Positions 26,807 to 35,425 of a stretch of DNA of 64,000 nt are shown in pieces. The DNA lies in assembly GCF_004339095.1 (NCBI RefSeq), contig NZ_SMGQ01000001.1:1-64000 (forward strand). Direction: 5' to 3'. This DNA comes from Natranaerovirga hydrolytica. GTDB lineage: Bacteria; Bacillota; Clostridia; Lachnospirales; DSM-24629. Each line of letters opens with the position of its first letter. Position 1 is the first letter of the stretch. The position numbers and the translations under genes are program-made. A model generated the notes under the pieces. The model was given only the letters and a program-made list of their open reading frames with translations, had not been told where the DNA came from and did no database searches.

Positions 26807-28102
26807 ATGAAAAATAAATATATAAGACAGTACATTGACTTATATACCTATCAATATAACGTTAAAAAGAGCATTAACGGATATGCTAAGATAGATTCAA
26901 GAGAAGACAGAAGCAAAGTATATGTCTACATTAAAAATGTTACCGTTAAAGAAGATGAAGTATTAAAAGCCTATTTATTTACTTATAAAAAAGGTGCAAT
27001 GGTAGCCATACCAATAGGAACTTTAAAGGTAGAAAATCAAATCGGACAAATAAAAGTAACCACCAATAGGCATAAAATCATGGATACTAACTTTTCTATA
27101 GAAGAATTATCAGGTGTCGTAGTTGTTAAGAAAAATTACTTTAATCAAGAGGTTATAAAAGATACCAGTTATGGTGGAAGCTGGGATAAAGATCTAACAC
27201 TAAATATTGATGCATTTAGAGAATATAATAATGATAAAGCCTTACATAATGAACCCAATCCAGTAGATACCAGATGGGAACAAGACCCAATAATACTTGA
27301 TCCACAAGATCCTACAATAGAAGAACCTATTCAAGAGCCGATCCGAGAATCAATACCAGAACCAACAGAAGAACCAATCCGAGAACCCATACCAGAACCA
27401 ACAGAAGAACCAATCCGAGAACCCATACCAGAACCAATAGAGCCACCAATAGATCCAATTAGACAAAGACCCATTAGAAGGCCAAGACAAGACCTACCTG
27501 ATTCAGTACCCTTTCCTCTAGAGGACATTGAAGAGATAAGAGAAGAACCCATGGAGACAGACATACAGGAATTAAAAAAAGGCAAAAAAAGACCATTAAC
27601 CTATAAAGAAGAACTAGAAAGAGATTATAAAGGATGGCAATTAAAAGAAAAAAAATACAATTCCGTATTACAAGATGAAACACCACCCCATGAAATTTTA
27701 AAAAAACAATTAGATCAAAAAAAATTAAAAGAAATGCACACACAAATGTTTGAAGAATATCCTAAAATGGCGCCTTTTGAAAGACATGATGATATCCTAG
27801 ACTGTATTAGAATAGAGCCAAAAGACATAGCCGTTATGCCAATTAATATATGGATGTTAATGAATAATACTTTTTTATTAAATGGGTATAATAAATACAA
27901 ACATTTAATTTTAATGAAGATGGAAGATCTTTGTAACCATTCAGGATATAAGTATATTTTAGGCGTTCCCGGTATATACAATAAAAAAGACCGATTTATA
28001 GCTTATTTATATGGTTTTAATAGTTTCAAATGTTGTTGTGACACCCATCCAAAACCAGGTGAATACGGTTATTGGACCATCGATGTCAAAGAAAATTATT
28101 AA
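26807..28102 (+). CDS. Proline/glutamate-repeat protein, unknown function
   Basis: I do not recognise a named function. The 431-residue protein has an N-terminal beta-rich domain (about 1-120, with AYLFTYKKGAMVAIPIGTL), and a proline/glutamate linker with three 12-residue repeats (PIPEPTEEPIRE, about 177-210). A charged helical part follows. The C-terminal domain (about 330-431: NTFLLNGYNKYKHLIL, YILGVPGIYNKKDRF, YGYWTIDV) resembles an uncharacterised domain seen in Lachnospiraceae. A CCC near the end is notable. It occupies the position of yabG in Bacillus but is not related to it. No signal peptide is present. Confidence 0.75.
   Translation: MKNKYIRQYIDLYTYQYNVKKSINGYAKIDSREDRSKVYVYIKNVTVKEDEVLKAYLFTYKKGAMVAIPIGTLKVENQIGQIKVTTNRHKIMDTNFSIEELSGVVVVKKNYFNQEVIKDTSYGGSWDKDLTLNIDAFREYNNDKALHNEPNPVDTRWEQDPIILDPQDPTIEEPIQEPIRESIPEPTEEPIREPIPEPTEEPIREPIPEPIEPPIDPIRQRPIRRPRQDLPDSVPFPLEDIEEIREEPMETDIQELKKGKKRPLTYKEELERDYKGWQLKEKKYNSVLQDETPPHEILKKQLDQKKLKEMHTQMFEEYPKMAPFERHDDILDCIRIEPKDIAVMPINIWMLMNNTFLLNGYNKYKHLILMKMEDLCNHSGYKYILGVPGIYNKKDRFIAYLYGFNSFKCCCDTHPKPGEYGYWTIDVKENY
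27334..27438 (+). repeat. 36-base coding tandem repeat, about three copies
   Basis: The unit reads roughly CCAATCCGAGAACCCATACC then AGAACCAACAGAAGAA and encodes a 12-residue Pro/Glu unit. The last two copies are nearly identical, suggesting recent expansion. Confidence 0.85.
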
Positions 28103-28280
28103 CGGTATTTGAAAGTAGAATTGCAAATGCCTTGAGAGTCGCAATTAGATAGAGCAACAAGAAAAAATCAAGACCTATTTTATATTTGTAATGCAATTGT
28201 AATATTACCTTTACAAAATAGACATATAGACATGGTATTATATAACAAAACTATCCCCCTTTTATTATCATATATAAATA

Positions 28281-28322
28281 AGATTAGGCAAGCTTGAAGA
28301 TTTTTGAGTTTGCCTAATTTTT
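28281..28322 (+). terminator. Terminator upstream of the radical SAM gene
   Basis: ATTAGGCAA pairs with TTGCCTAAT, with further inner pairing, followed by TTTTT. It lies 180 bases after the previous stop. The intervening 28103-28280 stretch shows no gene. Confidence 0.75.
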
Positions 28323-28333
28323 ACAACAAAAAC

Positions 28334-28347
28334 CGAACATTTGTTTG
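28334..28347. promoter_or_regulatory. LexA-like SOS box
   Basis: CGAACATTTGTTTG fits the Gram-positive LexA/DinR pattern CGAAC-N4-GTTYG. It overlaps the likely -35 region; a TATAAT lies at 28367-28372. The genes behind it are a DNA-repair-type radical SAM protein and its partner. Confidence 0.75.
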
Positions 28348-28388
28348 ATTTTAAATGAAAATTTGGTATAATAGAAGTGGTGATGTTT

Positions 28389-29621
28389 ATGAGAGAATTG
28401 ATACTACAAAAATTAAAAATATTAACAGACGCAGCCAAATATGATGTATCTTGTTCCACAAGTGGCGTGAATCGTACCAACAATAGAAAAATAGGCAATG
28501 CATCTGCATCAGGTATTTGTCATTCTTGGTCAGCAGATGGAAGGTGTATTTCCCTACTTAAGATTTTAATGACCAATTACTGTATATTTGATTGTGAGTA
28601 CTGTGTTAATAAAGCCAGCAATGATATACAAAGAGCAAGTTTTTCATCAGAAGAAATAGCAGAATTGACTATAGAATTTTATAGAAGAAATTATATTGAA
28701 GGCTTATTTTTAAGTTCTGCCATAGAAAAAAATCCTAATCATACAATGGAAAAAATTATTAAAGCACTTTTAATTCTAAGAAACCAATATGGGTTTTCAG
28801 GATATATTCATGTAAAGGCCATTCCAGGAGCAGATCCTATATTAATTAAACAAGCCGGTTTGCTAGCAGATAGAATGAGCGTTAATATAGAATTGCCTTC
28901 AGAAGAGAGTTTAAAATTATTAGCCCCTCAAAAACACAAGAAAAACTTATTTTTACCTATGAAACAAATAAAACAAGGCATTGAAGAAACAACGTTAGAT
29001 AAGAAACACTTTAAAAGTACCCCTAACTTTGTCCCCGCAGGTCAATCTACTCAAATGATTATAGGAGCCTCACCAGACAATGATTTAACCATAATAAAAA
29101 ATACTCAAAATTTGTATAAGCACTTTAATTTAAAAAGAGTTTATTTTTCCGCTTATGTACCAGTGAACAAAGGACAAAATTTACCCTCATTACAATTAGC
29201 GCCTCCTTTGGTTAGAGAACATCGATTGTATCAAGCAGATTGGCTATTAAGATTTTATAAATTTGAAGCAGATGAATTGCTTAATGCCAATCAACCTAAC
29301 TTTGATTTAGAAGTAGATCCTAAAATGATGTGGGCGTTGAATCATATTCAACACTTTCCAATAGAAATTAATCAAGCATCTTATGAAGAATTATTAAGGG
29401 TTCCTGGAATAGGAACAAAGTCTGCGTATAGAATTATTAATCAAAGACGGTGTTCTCGTATTAGAGTAGAAGACTTACAAAAAATAGGTGTGGTTTATAA
29501 AAGAGCCAAATATTTTGTTACTTGTAATGGAACATATGAAGGACTAAAAGAAATGGATGCCCAAATGATTAGAGAAAAATTAGTTCCTAAAAAAACATTT
29601 GAACAATTGAGTCTTTTTTAA
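28389..29621 (+). CDS. Putative DNA modification/repair radical SAM protein
   Basis: This 410-residue protein matches the family of radical SAM enzymes linked to uracil-DNA-glycosylase-like genes (TIGR03916 type). The Fe-S cysteines are CIFDCEYC (Cys65, 69, 72). The start pattern LKILTDAAKYDVSCSTSG and a C-terminal helix-hairpin-helix (VPGIGTKSAYRIINQRR, about 345-362) point to DNA binding. The actual reaction is unknown. I start at ATG 28389 with GTGGTGA ahead; the predicted transcript start is only about 10 bases before it. It forms an operon with the next gene and probably responds to DNA damage. Confidence 0.9.
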   Translation: MRELILQKLKILTDAAKYDVSCSTSGVNRTNNRKIGNASASGICHSWSADGRCISLLKILMTNYCIFDCEYCVNKASNDIQRASFSSEEIAELTIEFYRRNYIEGLFLSSAIEKNPNHTMEKIIKALLILRNQYGFSGYIHVKAIPGADPILIKQAGLLADRMSVNIELPSEESLKLLAPQKHKKNLFLPMKQIKQGIEETTLDKKHFKSTPNFVPAGQSTQMIIGASPDNDLTIIKNTQNLYKHFNLKRVYFSAYVPVNKGQNLPSLQLAPPLVREHRLYQADWLLRFYKFEADELLNANQPNFDLEVDPKMMWALNHIQHFPIEINQASYEELLRVPGIGTKSAYRIINQRRCSRIRVEDLQKIGVVYKRAKYFVTCNGTYEGLKEMDAQMIREKLVPKKTFEQLSLF

Positions 29622-29631
29622 GGAGGCAACG

Positions 29632-30396
29632 GTGGATTACTTATATGATGATAGCTTTGAAGGATTATTAACGTGTATTTATTATCATTATTACGAAGAA
29701 AAAGCGACAGGAATCTATTCAAAAGCAAAGTATCAAGTTAATATTTTGCAAGAGTATAAAATAATAGCAACCAACTTAGAAAAAGCACAGAAAGTTTCTT
29801 ATGGTATAAAAGCAAAAATATCATATGAAGGTCATAGACAGATTACCAATGTATTTTTATCGGAAGAGCCCAATAAAGAAAACATAATATTAACGTATTT
29901 GATATATGCATTTAAAGAAGGGCCTAAAGGAGAACAAAATTATACCCACCCAGCAGTTTATCCCCTATATAAAATTTCTAAAAAAGTTAGTTTTGAAGCC
30001 CATAGGTTTAAAGGATTAATACGATTTATAGAAGTTGGAGAATTATTATATGCTCAAATAGAGCCGGATAACAACATTCTTCCTCTTATTGCACCACATT
30101 TTAAAAATAGATATAAAAATGAAAATTTTTTAATCCATGATAAAAAAAGGAAAAAAGCCATTGCTTATAATAAAAAAGAATGTGTCATAACAGATTTTGA
30201 ACAAGAATCGGATGTACCCATCACTGAAAAAGAAGAAAAATTTCAAGCCTTATGGCAAAAATATTTTGAAACCATAAGTATAGAAAATAAGAAAAATCCT
30301 TTATTGCAGCAACAATTTGTACCTTTAAAATACAGAAAAAACATATTGGAATTTAAAAGGGGAACAATTAATAGGGAAATCGACAAGGAAAAATAA
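29632..30396 (+). CDS. DUF4130 / TIGR03915-type DNA metabolism protein
   Basis: This 254-residue protein is the standard partner of the upstream radical SAM protein. The signature DDSFEGLLTCIYYHYY at the N-terminus and SFEAHRFKGLIRFIEVGELLYAQIEPDNNILPLIAPHF in the middle identify it. Many homologues are fused to a uracil-DNA-glycosylase domain; here that domain is absent, the protein ending about 45 residues after the core. The start is GTG with AAGGAGG ahead. A role in DNA repair is inferred from family context and the LexA-like box. Confidence 0.88.
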   Translation: MDYLYDDSFEGLLTCIYYHYYEEKATGIYSKAKYQVNILQEYKIIATNLEKAQKVSYGIKAKISYEGHRQITNVFLSEEPNKENIILTYLIYAFKEGPKGEQNYTHPAVYPLYKISKKVSFEAHRFKGLIRFIEVGELLYAQIEPDNNILPLIAPHFKNRYKNENFLIHDKKRKKAIAYNKKECVITDFEQESDVPITEKEEKFQALWQKYFETISIENKKNPLLQQQFVPLKYRKNILEFKRGTINREIDKEK

Positions 30397-30501
30397 ATGT
30401 TAACAAATTATTCATTTTTTTTACATACTCTGTACACATTATACCCCTATAATAATAATTGCAAGATACCTCTTACATTGAAATACTCTCCCCCTCATTC
30501 C

Positions 30502-30535
30502 AAAATCCTTGGCAGCGGCGCCAAGGATTTTTTGT
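30502..30535 (+). terminator. Terminator of the radical SAM/DUF4130 operon
   Basis: AAAATCCTTGGC and GCCAAGGATTTTTT form a 12-base-pair stem with an 8-base loop and a T run, about 100 bases after the last gene. Confidence 0.85.
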
Positions 30536-30551
30536 GCCTTTTTTTAGCATA

Positions 30552-31091
30552 TTATTCATTAATCAAAGAAAATCGCTTGTGATCTTCCCACTTACCATTG
30601 ATTTGAATGTATTTTCTAGAAATGCCTTCTTCCTCAAATCCTAACTTTTTAATAACATTTAAAGAAGGGATATTATTAGGCATAATATTAGCTTCGATTC
30701 GATGTAATTTGTATTCATCAAAAATAATTGAAATGCCCTTTTGAATAGCTTCTGTCATATACCCATTATTTAATTCATTACAATCTAATTTATAACCTAA
30801 TTCACAAGAAAGTAAAAAGCCTTGTACGATGTTATTAAAAGATAGGGTACCTATAATTTTATTGGGTTTATCTTTTTTAAAAATCCATAAACGCAACAAT
30901 TTTTTAGCAACAATATCTTTGTATTCCCAAGTTAGCAAGTTCTTTTGATAAATAGGGTCGTAAAAGAAAGCCGGTTTAATCGGCTCCCAAGGTTCTAAGA
31001 ATTCTCTGTTTTTCAGATAATACCTTACTACTAAAGGATGATATGAAGAATCTAATACTTTTAATAATAATCGTTTGGTTGTATATTCCAT
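30552..31091 (-). CDS. GNAT-family N-acetyltransferase (RimJ/RimL-like)
   Basis: This 179-residue GNAT enzyme resembles ribosomal-protein alanine acetyltransferases. It has the N-terminal TKRLLLKVLD, the FLEPWEP loop, IIGTLSFNNI, the acetyl-CoA segment CNELNNGYMTEAI, and RIEANIMPNNIPSLNVIKKLGF. Substrate is unknown. I start at ATG 31091 with AGAGGTG ahead; the frame extends further but without a ribosome site. It lies 71 bases after the leftward radical SAM gene. Confidence 0.88.
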   Translation of the reverse strand: MEYTTKRLLLKVLDSSYHPLVVRYYLKNREFLEPWEPIKPAFFYDPIYQKNLLTWEYKDIVAKKLLRLWIFKKDKPNKIIGTLSFNNIVQGFLLSCELGYKLDCNELNNGYMTEAIQKGISIIFDEYKLHRIEANIMPNNIPSLNVIKKLGFEEEGISRKYIQINGKWEDHKRFSLINE

Positions 31092-31162
31092 AAGCACCTC
31101 TACTTGCCAAATGATGTTAAACCTCTTTTTAATTAAAAGCAATAACAAAGGGTATTATTTAA

Positions 31163-31855
31163 TTATATGCCACGTAAATGAACATTATAAACATATTTTT
31201 TTAAAATATCTTTATAAGATTCTAAAGTTTCTTTTGAGTAGCTTGAAAATCCATCTACGATTTGATTTTCTGATGGATGGAAGCTTTGCAAATAATAATC
31301 GTTGCAACCTTGTACCCACTCTCCAATAGACACAATATCATCTTTTGTATGAAACTCTTTTACAATTGTTGTTCTAAATTCATAAGGCACATTGTTTTTT
31401 AATAACACATTAACCGATTGGTATATATTCTCTAAATCATATTGATTTAATCCAACAGTCTGTACGTATTTTTGGGGACTGTTTTTAATATCCATAGCCA
31501 CATAATCTATAAGGTTATCTGATATAAGGGAAGTCATTAAGTTCGGATGTGTACCGTTGGTATCTAATTTAACTTGATAACCTAATTGTTTTATTTTATT
31601 AATAAAATTGTACAAATCTTTATGAACAGTAGGTTCGCCACCTGTAATACATACCCCTTCTAGTATGCCCATGCGTTTTTCTAAAAAGTCAAAAATATAG
31701 TTTTCATCAAGATTTTCAGTCATACAGTCGGACAAAACCAAAGATTTGTTATGACAAAAAGGACACAAAAAGTTACAACCACCTAGAAAAATGCTGCAAG
31801 CTAAATGTCCAGGAAAATCAACTAAAGTGGTTTTGACAAGACCTTGAATTTTCAT
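31163..31855 (-). CDS. Anaerobic ribonucleotide reductase activating protein-like radical SAM
   Basis: This 230-residue radical SAM protein is of the NrdG-like type TIGR02495. MKIQGLVKTTLVDFPGHLAC leads into the cluster motif CNFLCPFC (CxxxCxxC), and GVCITGGEPTVH follows. It would generate a glycyl radical on an anaerobic reductase or related enzyme, but no reductase gene lies here, so the target is uncertain. I start at ATG 31855 with AAGGAG ahead. A promoter (TTGTTT, 17, TATAAT) lies at 31893-31921 on the minus strand. Confidence 0.88.
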   Translation of the reverse strand: MKIQGLVKTTLVDFPGHLACSIFLGGCNFLCPFCHNKSLVLSDCMTENLDENYIFDFLEKRMGILEGVCITGGEPTVHKDLYNFINKIKQLGYQVKLDTNGTHPNLMTSLISDNLIDYVAMDIKNSPQKYVQTVGLNQYDLENIYQSVNVLLKNNVPYEFRTTIVKEFHTKDDIVSIGEWVQGCNDYYLQSFHPSENQIVDGFSSYSKETLESYKDILKKYVYNVHLRGI

Positions 31856-31892
31856 AAAAAAACTCCTTCCCATTATTAATTATTTCTGCTAA

Positions 31893-31921
31893 ATTATACT
31901 ATATACGAAGACAAAAAACAA
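31893..31921 (-). promoter_or_regulatory. SigA promoter of the leftward radical SAM gene
   Basis: On the minus strand TTGTTT, 17 bases, TATAAT, about 40 bases ahead of the start at 31855. It lies in the short divergent gap with tadA. Confidence 0.65.
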
Positions 31922-31958
31922 AGACGTTCTAAAAAATAGTAGAAAAATAGGAGAAATA

Positions 31959-32423
31959 ATGGAGAAAGATTATTTGTATATGAAAGAAGCAATAATACAA
32001 GCAAAAAAAGCATATGCTATAAATGAAGTGCCAATAGGCTGTGTCATTGTATATGAAGATAAGATTATTGGAAGAGGTTATAATAGAAGGAATACAGACA
32101 AAAGTACATTAGCACATGCAGAAATATTAGCCATAAAAGAAGCTTCTAATTATTTAGAGGATTGGAGACTAGATGGTTGTAAGATGTACGTCACATTAGA
32201 GCCTTGTCCAATGTGCGCAGGAGCCATAGTTCAAGGACGGTTGTCAAAAATTATAATAGGTGCTAAAAATCTAAAGTCAGGCAGTGCCGGTTCAATTGTT
32301 AATATACTACAAGTAGATCAATTCAATCACCAAGTAGAGATTATAAGTGGTATTATGGAGCAGGAATGCGCCGCATTACTAAAACAATTTTTTTCAGAGC
32401 TTAGAAACAAAGAAAAAAGATAA
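31959..32423 (+). CDS. tadA: tRNA-specific adenosine-34 deaminase
   Basis: This 154-residue deaminase converts A34 to inosine in tRNA-Arg(ACG). The zinc site is complete: His53 and catalytic Glu55 in AHAEILAI, Cys83 and Cys86 in PCPMCAGA. It lies directly before the SRP RNA gene and dnaX, the classical Firmicutes order. AGGAG precedes the ATG. Confidence 0.95.
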   Translation: MEKDYLYMKEAIIQAKKAYAINEVPIGCVIVYEDKIIGRGYNRRNTDKSTLAHAEILAIKEASNYLEDWRLDGCKMYVTLEPCPMCAGAIVQGRLSKIIIGAKNLKSGSAGSIVNILQVDQFNHQVEIISGIMEQECAALLKQFFSELRNKEKR

Positions 32424-32433
32424 AAATATCCAG

Positions 32434-32462
32434 TTGACATATAGGAAAAAAAGCATTATACT
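32434..32462 (+). promoter_or_regulatory. SigA promoter of the SRP RNA gene
   Basis: TTGACA, 17 bases, TATACT: near consensus, as expected for an abundant stable RNA. Transcription would begin near 32469. Confidence 0.85.
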
Positions 32463-32496
32463 AAACGTTGCATAACAATAAAATAGTCAAAAAGTT

Positions 32497-32760
32497 TCCG
32501 TGCAGCCGGGGAGTCAGCGGTGCCCTGTACCTGCAATCCGCTATAGCAGGGGTGATGCCAAACTGAGGCCTTCTATTTGTAAGGCTGCCCTTTATAAGTG
32601 GCGATGACGATTGGGTCTTACGCAACAGGAGCTTGTGAACCGTGTCAGGTCCGGAAGGAAGCAGCACTAAACAAGCCCCCCTGTGTGCCGTGAGGTTGCC
32701 TGATTTGAGTTAACTGTAAAGGTAACGCTTATGAAAGATTGCCGAAGGGCGGCGCACGGA
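32497..32760 (+). ncRNA. ffs: Signal recognition particle RNA, large Firmicutes type
   Basis: About 264 bases. The conserved helix-8 region GTGTCAGGTCCGGAAGGAAG followed by CAGCAC identifies it, and the ends close by TCCGTGC pairing with GCACGGA. The 5' Alu-type domain makes it the long form seen in Bacillus and many Clostridia. It binds Ffh and targets membrane proteins. A near-consensus promoter precedes it and a terminator follows. The exact 5' end may be processed from a start near 32469. Confidence 0.95.
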
Positions 32761-32781
32761 TTTAATAATATAGCAAATTTC

Positions 32782-32806
32782 AAACTGGTTAAATACCAGT
32801 TTTTTT
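32782..32806 (+). terminator. Terminator of the SRP RNA gene
   Basis: AAACTGGT pairs with ACCAGTTT around TAAAT, followed by a T run. Confidence 0.88.
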
Positions 32807-32821
32807 CATACAAAAAAACAT

Positions 32822-32849
32822 TTATTTAAGTAGAAAACTTGTGTATAAT
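32822..32849 (+). promoter_or_regulatory. Possible promoter of the acyltransferase pair
   Basis: TATAAT at 32844-32849 with a poor -35 (TTATTT) 16 bases upstream, preceded by the SRP RNA terminator. It would give the MBOAT-SGNH pair its own transcript. Confidence 0.5.
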
Positions 32850-32894
32850 GAAAAGGTACCACAGTAAAGAAATAGAATTAATAAGGTGAATAAG

Positions 32895-34358
32895 ATGTTA
32901 TTTAATTCAATACAATATATTATATTTTTTCCAATAATAGCTTTATTATATTACATATTGCCCTATCAATACAGGTGGATGCTTTTATTAGCGGCCAGCT
33001 ATTTTTTCTATATGTCCTGGAGACCAGCATATATTATACTGATCGTTTTTTCAACGGTTGTTGATTATACAGTAGCTAAAAGAATGCATCAGACAGATTC
33101 TAAAAAGAATAAATTATTTTATTTGCTAACCAGTTTAATTGTAAACTTAGGATTATTATTTGTATTTAAGTATTATAATTTCTTTAATTATTCTTTAAGC
33201 TTTGCGCTAAGACAAGTAGATATTGTTTACAACCCACAATTTATAGATATAATATTACCAGTAGGAATATCTTTTTACACATTTCAAACATTATCCTATA
33301 CCATAGATGTGTATAAAGGAAAAAAAGAACCAGAAAATCATTTTGGTGTCTTCGCGTTATTCGTATCCTTCTTTCCTCAATTGGTGGCAGGACCAATAGA
33401 AAGATCAGGCAGCTTAATTAAACAATTAAAAGCTAAGATTGATTTTGACTATGAGAATGTTACAATTGGTATCAAAAGAATTGTATGGGGATTATTCAAA
33501 AAAGTAGTTATAGCCGATAGATTAGCTGTAGCAGTAGATTATGTATATAATGACCCAAGTCAATTTACTGGAATGTCTTTATTGGTAGCAACGGTATTTT
33601 TTGCCTTACAAATATACTGCGATTTCTCTGCCTACTCAGATATAGCCATAGGCTCAGCCAAAGTCCTTGGAATTGATCTAATGGAGAACTTTAGAACTCC
33701 GTATTTTTCAAAAAGCATACAGGAGTTTTGGAGAAGATGGCATATATCATTATCTACATGGTTTAAAGACTATGTATTTATACCTCTTGGAGGCAGTAGA
33801 GTCAAAAGAAGCAGCCGACTTTTTTTCAATATTTTAGTGGTTTTTTTACTGAGTGGGCTTTGGCATGGTGCTCAGTGGACTTTTGTCATTTGGGGTGCAC
33901 TCCACGGTTTATTTATGGTTATTGAAGCCTTAATCAAACCGTTGAGAGATAAAATAACCCATGTACTAGAACATACCCTATGGATACACGTTTATCATTT
34001 TTATAGAATGACCCTAACATTTTTCCTTGTGGTATTTTCTTGGATTTTCTTTAGAGCCAATAATTTATCAGACGCACTCAATATTATTAATAGAATCATT
34101 TACAATTTTAATTTCTCTACTGCGGAGCTATTGAATATGACACGAGGATTAGGTCTTCAAAAAGAGGAATTTTATATCGCTCTCTTCGGTATAATGATTT
34201 TATTTATTATTGATTTTATGGATAGAAAAAAATCAGTGATACAGTTGCTTTCAAATAAACAGTCTAATTTACGTTGGATAGTGTATTATGTTATAACCAC
34301 AGCCACAATATGGTTAGCTTATACAGGATCTACCCAATTTGTATATTTTCAATTTTAA
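32895..34358 (+). CDS. MBOAT-family membrane O-acyltransferase (AlgI/PatA-like)
   Basis: This 487-residue protein has about 11 membrane helices and MBOAT signatures: LPVGISFYTFQTLSYTIDVY, FPQLVAGPIERS, FWRRWHISLSTWFKDYVFIPLGG and the active-site histidine in SGLWHGAQWTFVIWG. Such proteins carry acetyl groups across the membrane to modify extracellular glycans, often with an SGNH partner, which is the next gene. The substrate (peptidoglycan, teichoic acid or exopolysaccharide) cannot be told. I start at ATG 32895 because AAGGTGA precedes it. It is inserted between the SRP RNA and dnaX. Confidence 0.93.
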   Translation: MLFNSIQYIIFFPIIALLYYILPYQYRWMLLLAASYFFYMSWRPAYIILIVFSTVVDYTVAKRMHQTDSKKNKLFYLLTSLIVNLGLLFVFKYYNFFNYSLSFALRQVDIVYNPQFIDIILPVGISFYTFQTLSYTIDVYKGKKEPENHFGVFALFVSFFPQLVAGPIERSGSLIKQLKAKIDFDYENVTIGIKRIVWGLFKKVVIADRLAVAVDYVYNDPSQFTGMSLLVATVFFALQIYCDFSAYSDIAIGSAKVLGIDLMENFRTPYFSKSIQEFWRRWHISLSTWFKDYVFIPLGGSRVKRSSRLFFNILVVFLLSGLWHGAQWTFVIWGALHGLFMVIEALIKPLRDKITHVLEHTLWIHVYHFYRMTLTFFLVVFSWIFFRANNLSDALNIINRIIYNFNFSTAELLNMTRGLGLQKEEFYIALFGIMILFIIDFMDRKKSVIQLLSNKQSNLRWIVYYVITTATIWLAYTGSTQFVYFQF

Positions 34359-34369
34359 TAGGTGATTTA

Positions 34370-35413
34370 ATGGATGTGAAAAATTTATTTATGAAATTAA
34401 TTGTATTGTTAGTATTGGCAACAGCGCCATTTATGATGTTTAATTATATAGTGGATCCTTATCAGTATTTTAGACAACCGACCATTTATGAAGTAGGTTA
34501 TTTTAATAACCAAAGGTTTCAGAATCCAGGTTTGGCTAGAAATTACACTTACGATAGTGTTATAATAGGGACATCTATGACAGAAAACTATGATTATGCA
34601 TACGTTTCGCAAGAACTAGAAGGTGAATACATAAAATTATCCATTAGTGGTTCTTCAGCAAGAGAACAGAATTTAATACTTAATGTTGCTATAGAAAATA
34701 ATAAAGGGCTAAAAGAAGTCATTTGGGGAATAGATTACGGTGCATTACAAGGAGATTATGACCGAGTAGAAAATGAACAATTTGATTTCCCCTATTATTT
34801 GTACGATAATAATAGGATGAGTGACTTGCGTTATTTAATTAATAAAAATACATTACTAGACAGTATAAAAGTTTTAAGACAAGATGAGACCAATAGAACA
34901 AGAAACCTTAACGATTTGAATGTTTGGGGAAATCGCTTTACTTATGGCAAAGACGAAGTGTTAACTTCTTATAAGAATTTATTAGAAGCCCCCATTAATT
35001 GGGAAGAATATAGCTATGAATATTTAGAAAAAAGTTTTAATGAAAATGTTTTAAATGTCATAAAAGACAATGAAGATATAAATTTCATTTTATATTTTCC
35101 ACCTTATTCAATCTATCATTTTAAATTGTTTAGCGAAAAAGGTGTGTTAGAAGAATTTCTTAGATTTAAAACCTATATGGTAGAGCAATGCAATGTGTTA
35201 GGAAATGTAGAAGTATATGATTTTCAAGACATAAAAGAGATAACAACAGATTTGACCCATTATAAAGATACCTCACACCACAGTCCAGAAATTAATAAAG
35301 TGATTATAAATGATATCAAACAAAAAAACAATCAGCTAACAGTAGATAATGTAAAGAAAAGAAGTATCAGGTTACTGAATCAAGTATTAAACCATACACA
35401 AGATGAATATTAG
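34370..35413 (+). CDS. SGNH-hydrolase-like acetylation partner protein
   Basis: This 347-residue protein has an N-terminal signal anchor (about 5-25) and an extracellular domain with a serine in IIGTSMTENY (residues 66-75) and a late DTSHHS giving the Asp-x-x-His pair. These fit an SGNH esterase/transferase of the AlgJ/AlgX/DltD kind that works with MBOAT proteins. Overall similarity is low, so the enzymatic role is inferred mainly from context. I start at ATG 34370 with TAGGTGAT ahead. It lies 11 bases after the MBOAT gene and 12 before dnaX. Confidence 0.72.
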   Translation: MDVKNLFMKLIVLLVLATAPFMMFNYIVDPYQYFRQPTIYEVGYFNNQRFQNPGLARNYTYDSVIIGTSMTENYDYAYVSQELEGEYIKLSISGSSAREQNLILNVAIENNKGLKEVIWGIDYGALQGDYDRVENEQFDFPYYLYDNNRMSDLRYLINKNTLLDSIKVLRQDETNRTRNLNDLNVWGNRFTYGKDEVLTSYKNLLEAPINWEEYSYEYLEKSFNENVLNVIKDNEDINFILYFPPYSIYHFKLFSEKGVLEEFLRFKTYMVEQCNVLGNVEVYDFQDIKEITTDLTHYKDTSHHSPEINKVIINDIKQKNNQLTVDNVKKRSIRLLNQVLNHTQDEY

Positions 35414-35425
35414 GAAGTGTCAGAT

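Noticed and set aside
14712-26807. Expected Bacillus neighbours yabA, yazA and rnmV
   Set aside because: Looked for in the gaps after ricT, trmN6 and tatD; the genes overlap or are separated by 14 bases, so these three are not here.
27334-27438. CRISPR array
   Set aside because: The 36-base repeats are directly adjacent without spacers and lie in frame in a coding sequence; no cas gene is present.
27331-27585. Minus-strand serine/glycine-repeat open frame
   Set aside because: It is the complement of the Pro/Glu repeat region of the gene at 26807; the repeat keeps the other frame open.
32461-32667. Minus-strand open frame over the SRP RNA
   Set aside because: It covers the conserved SRP RNA helices and has no ribosome site.
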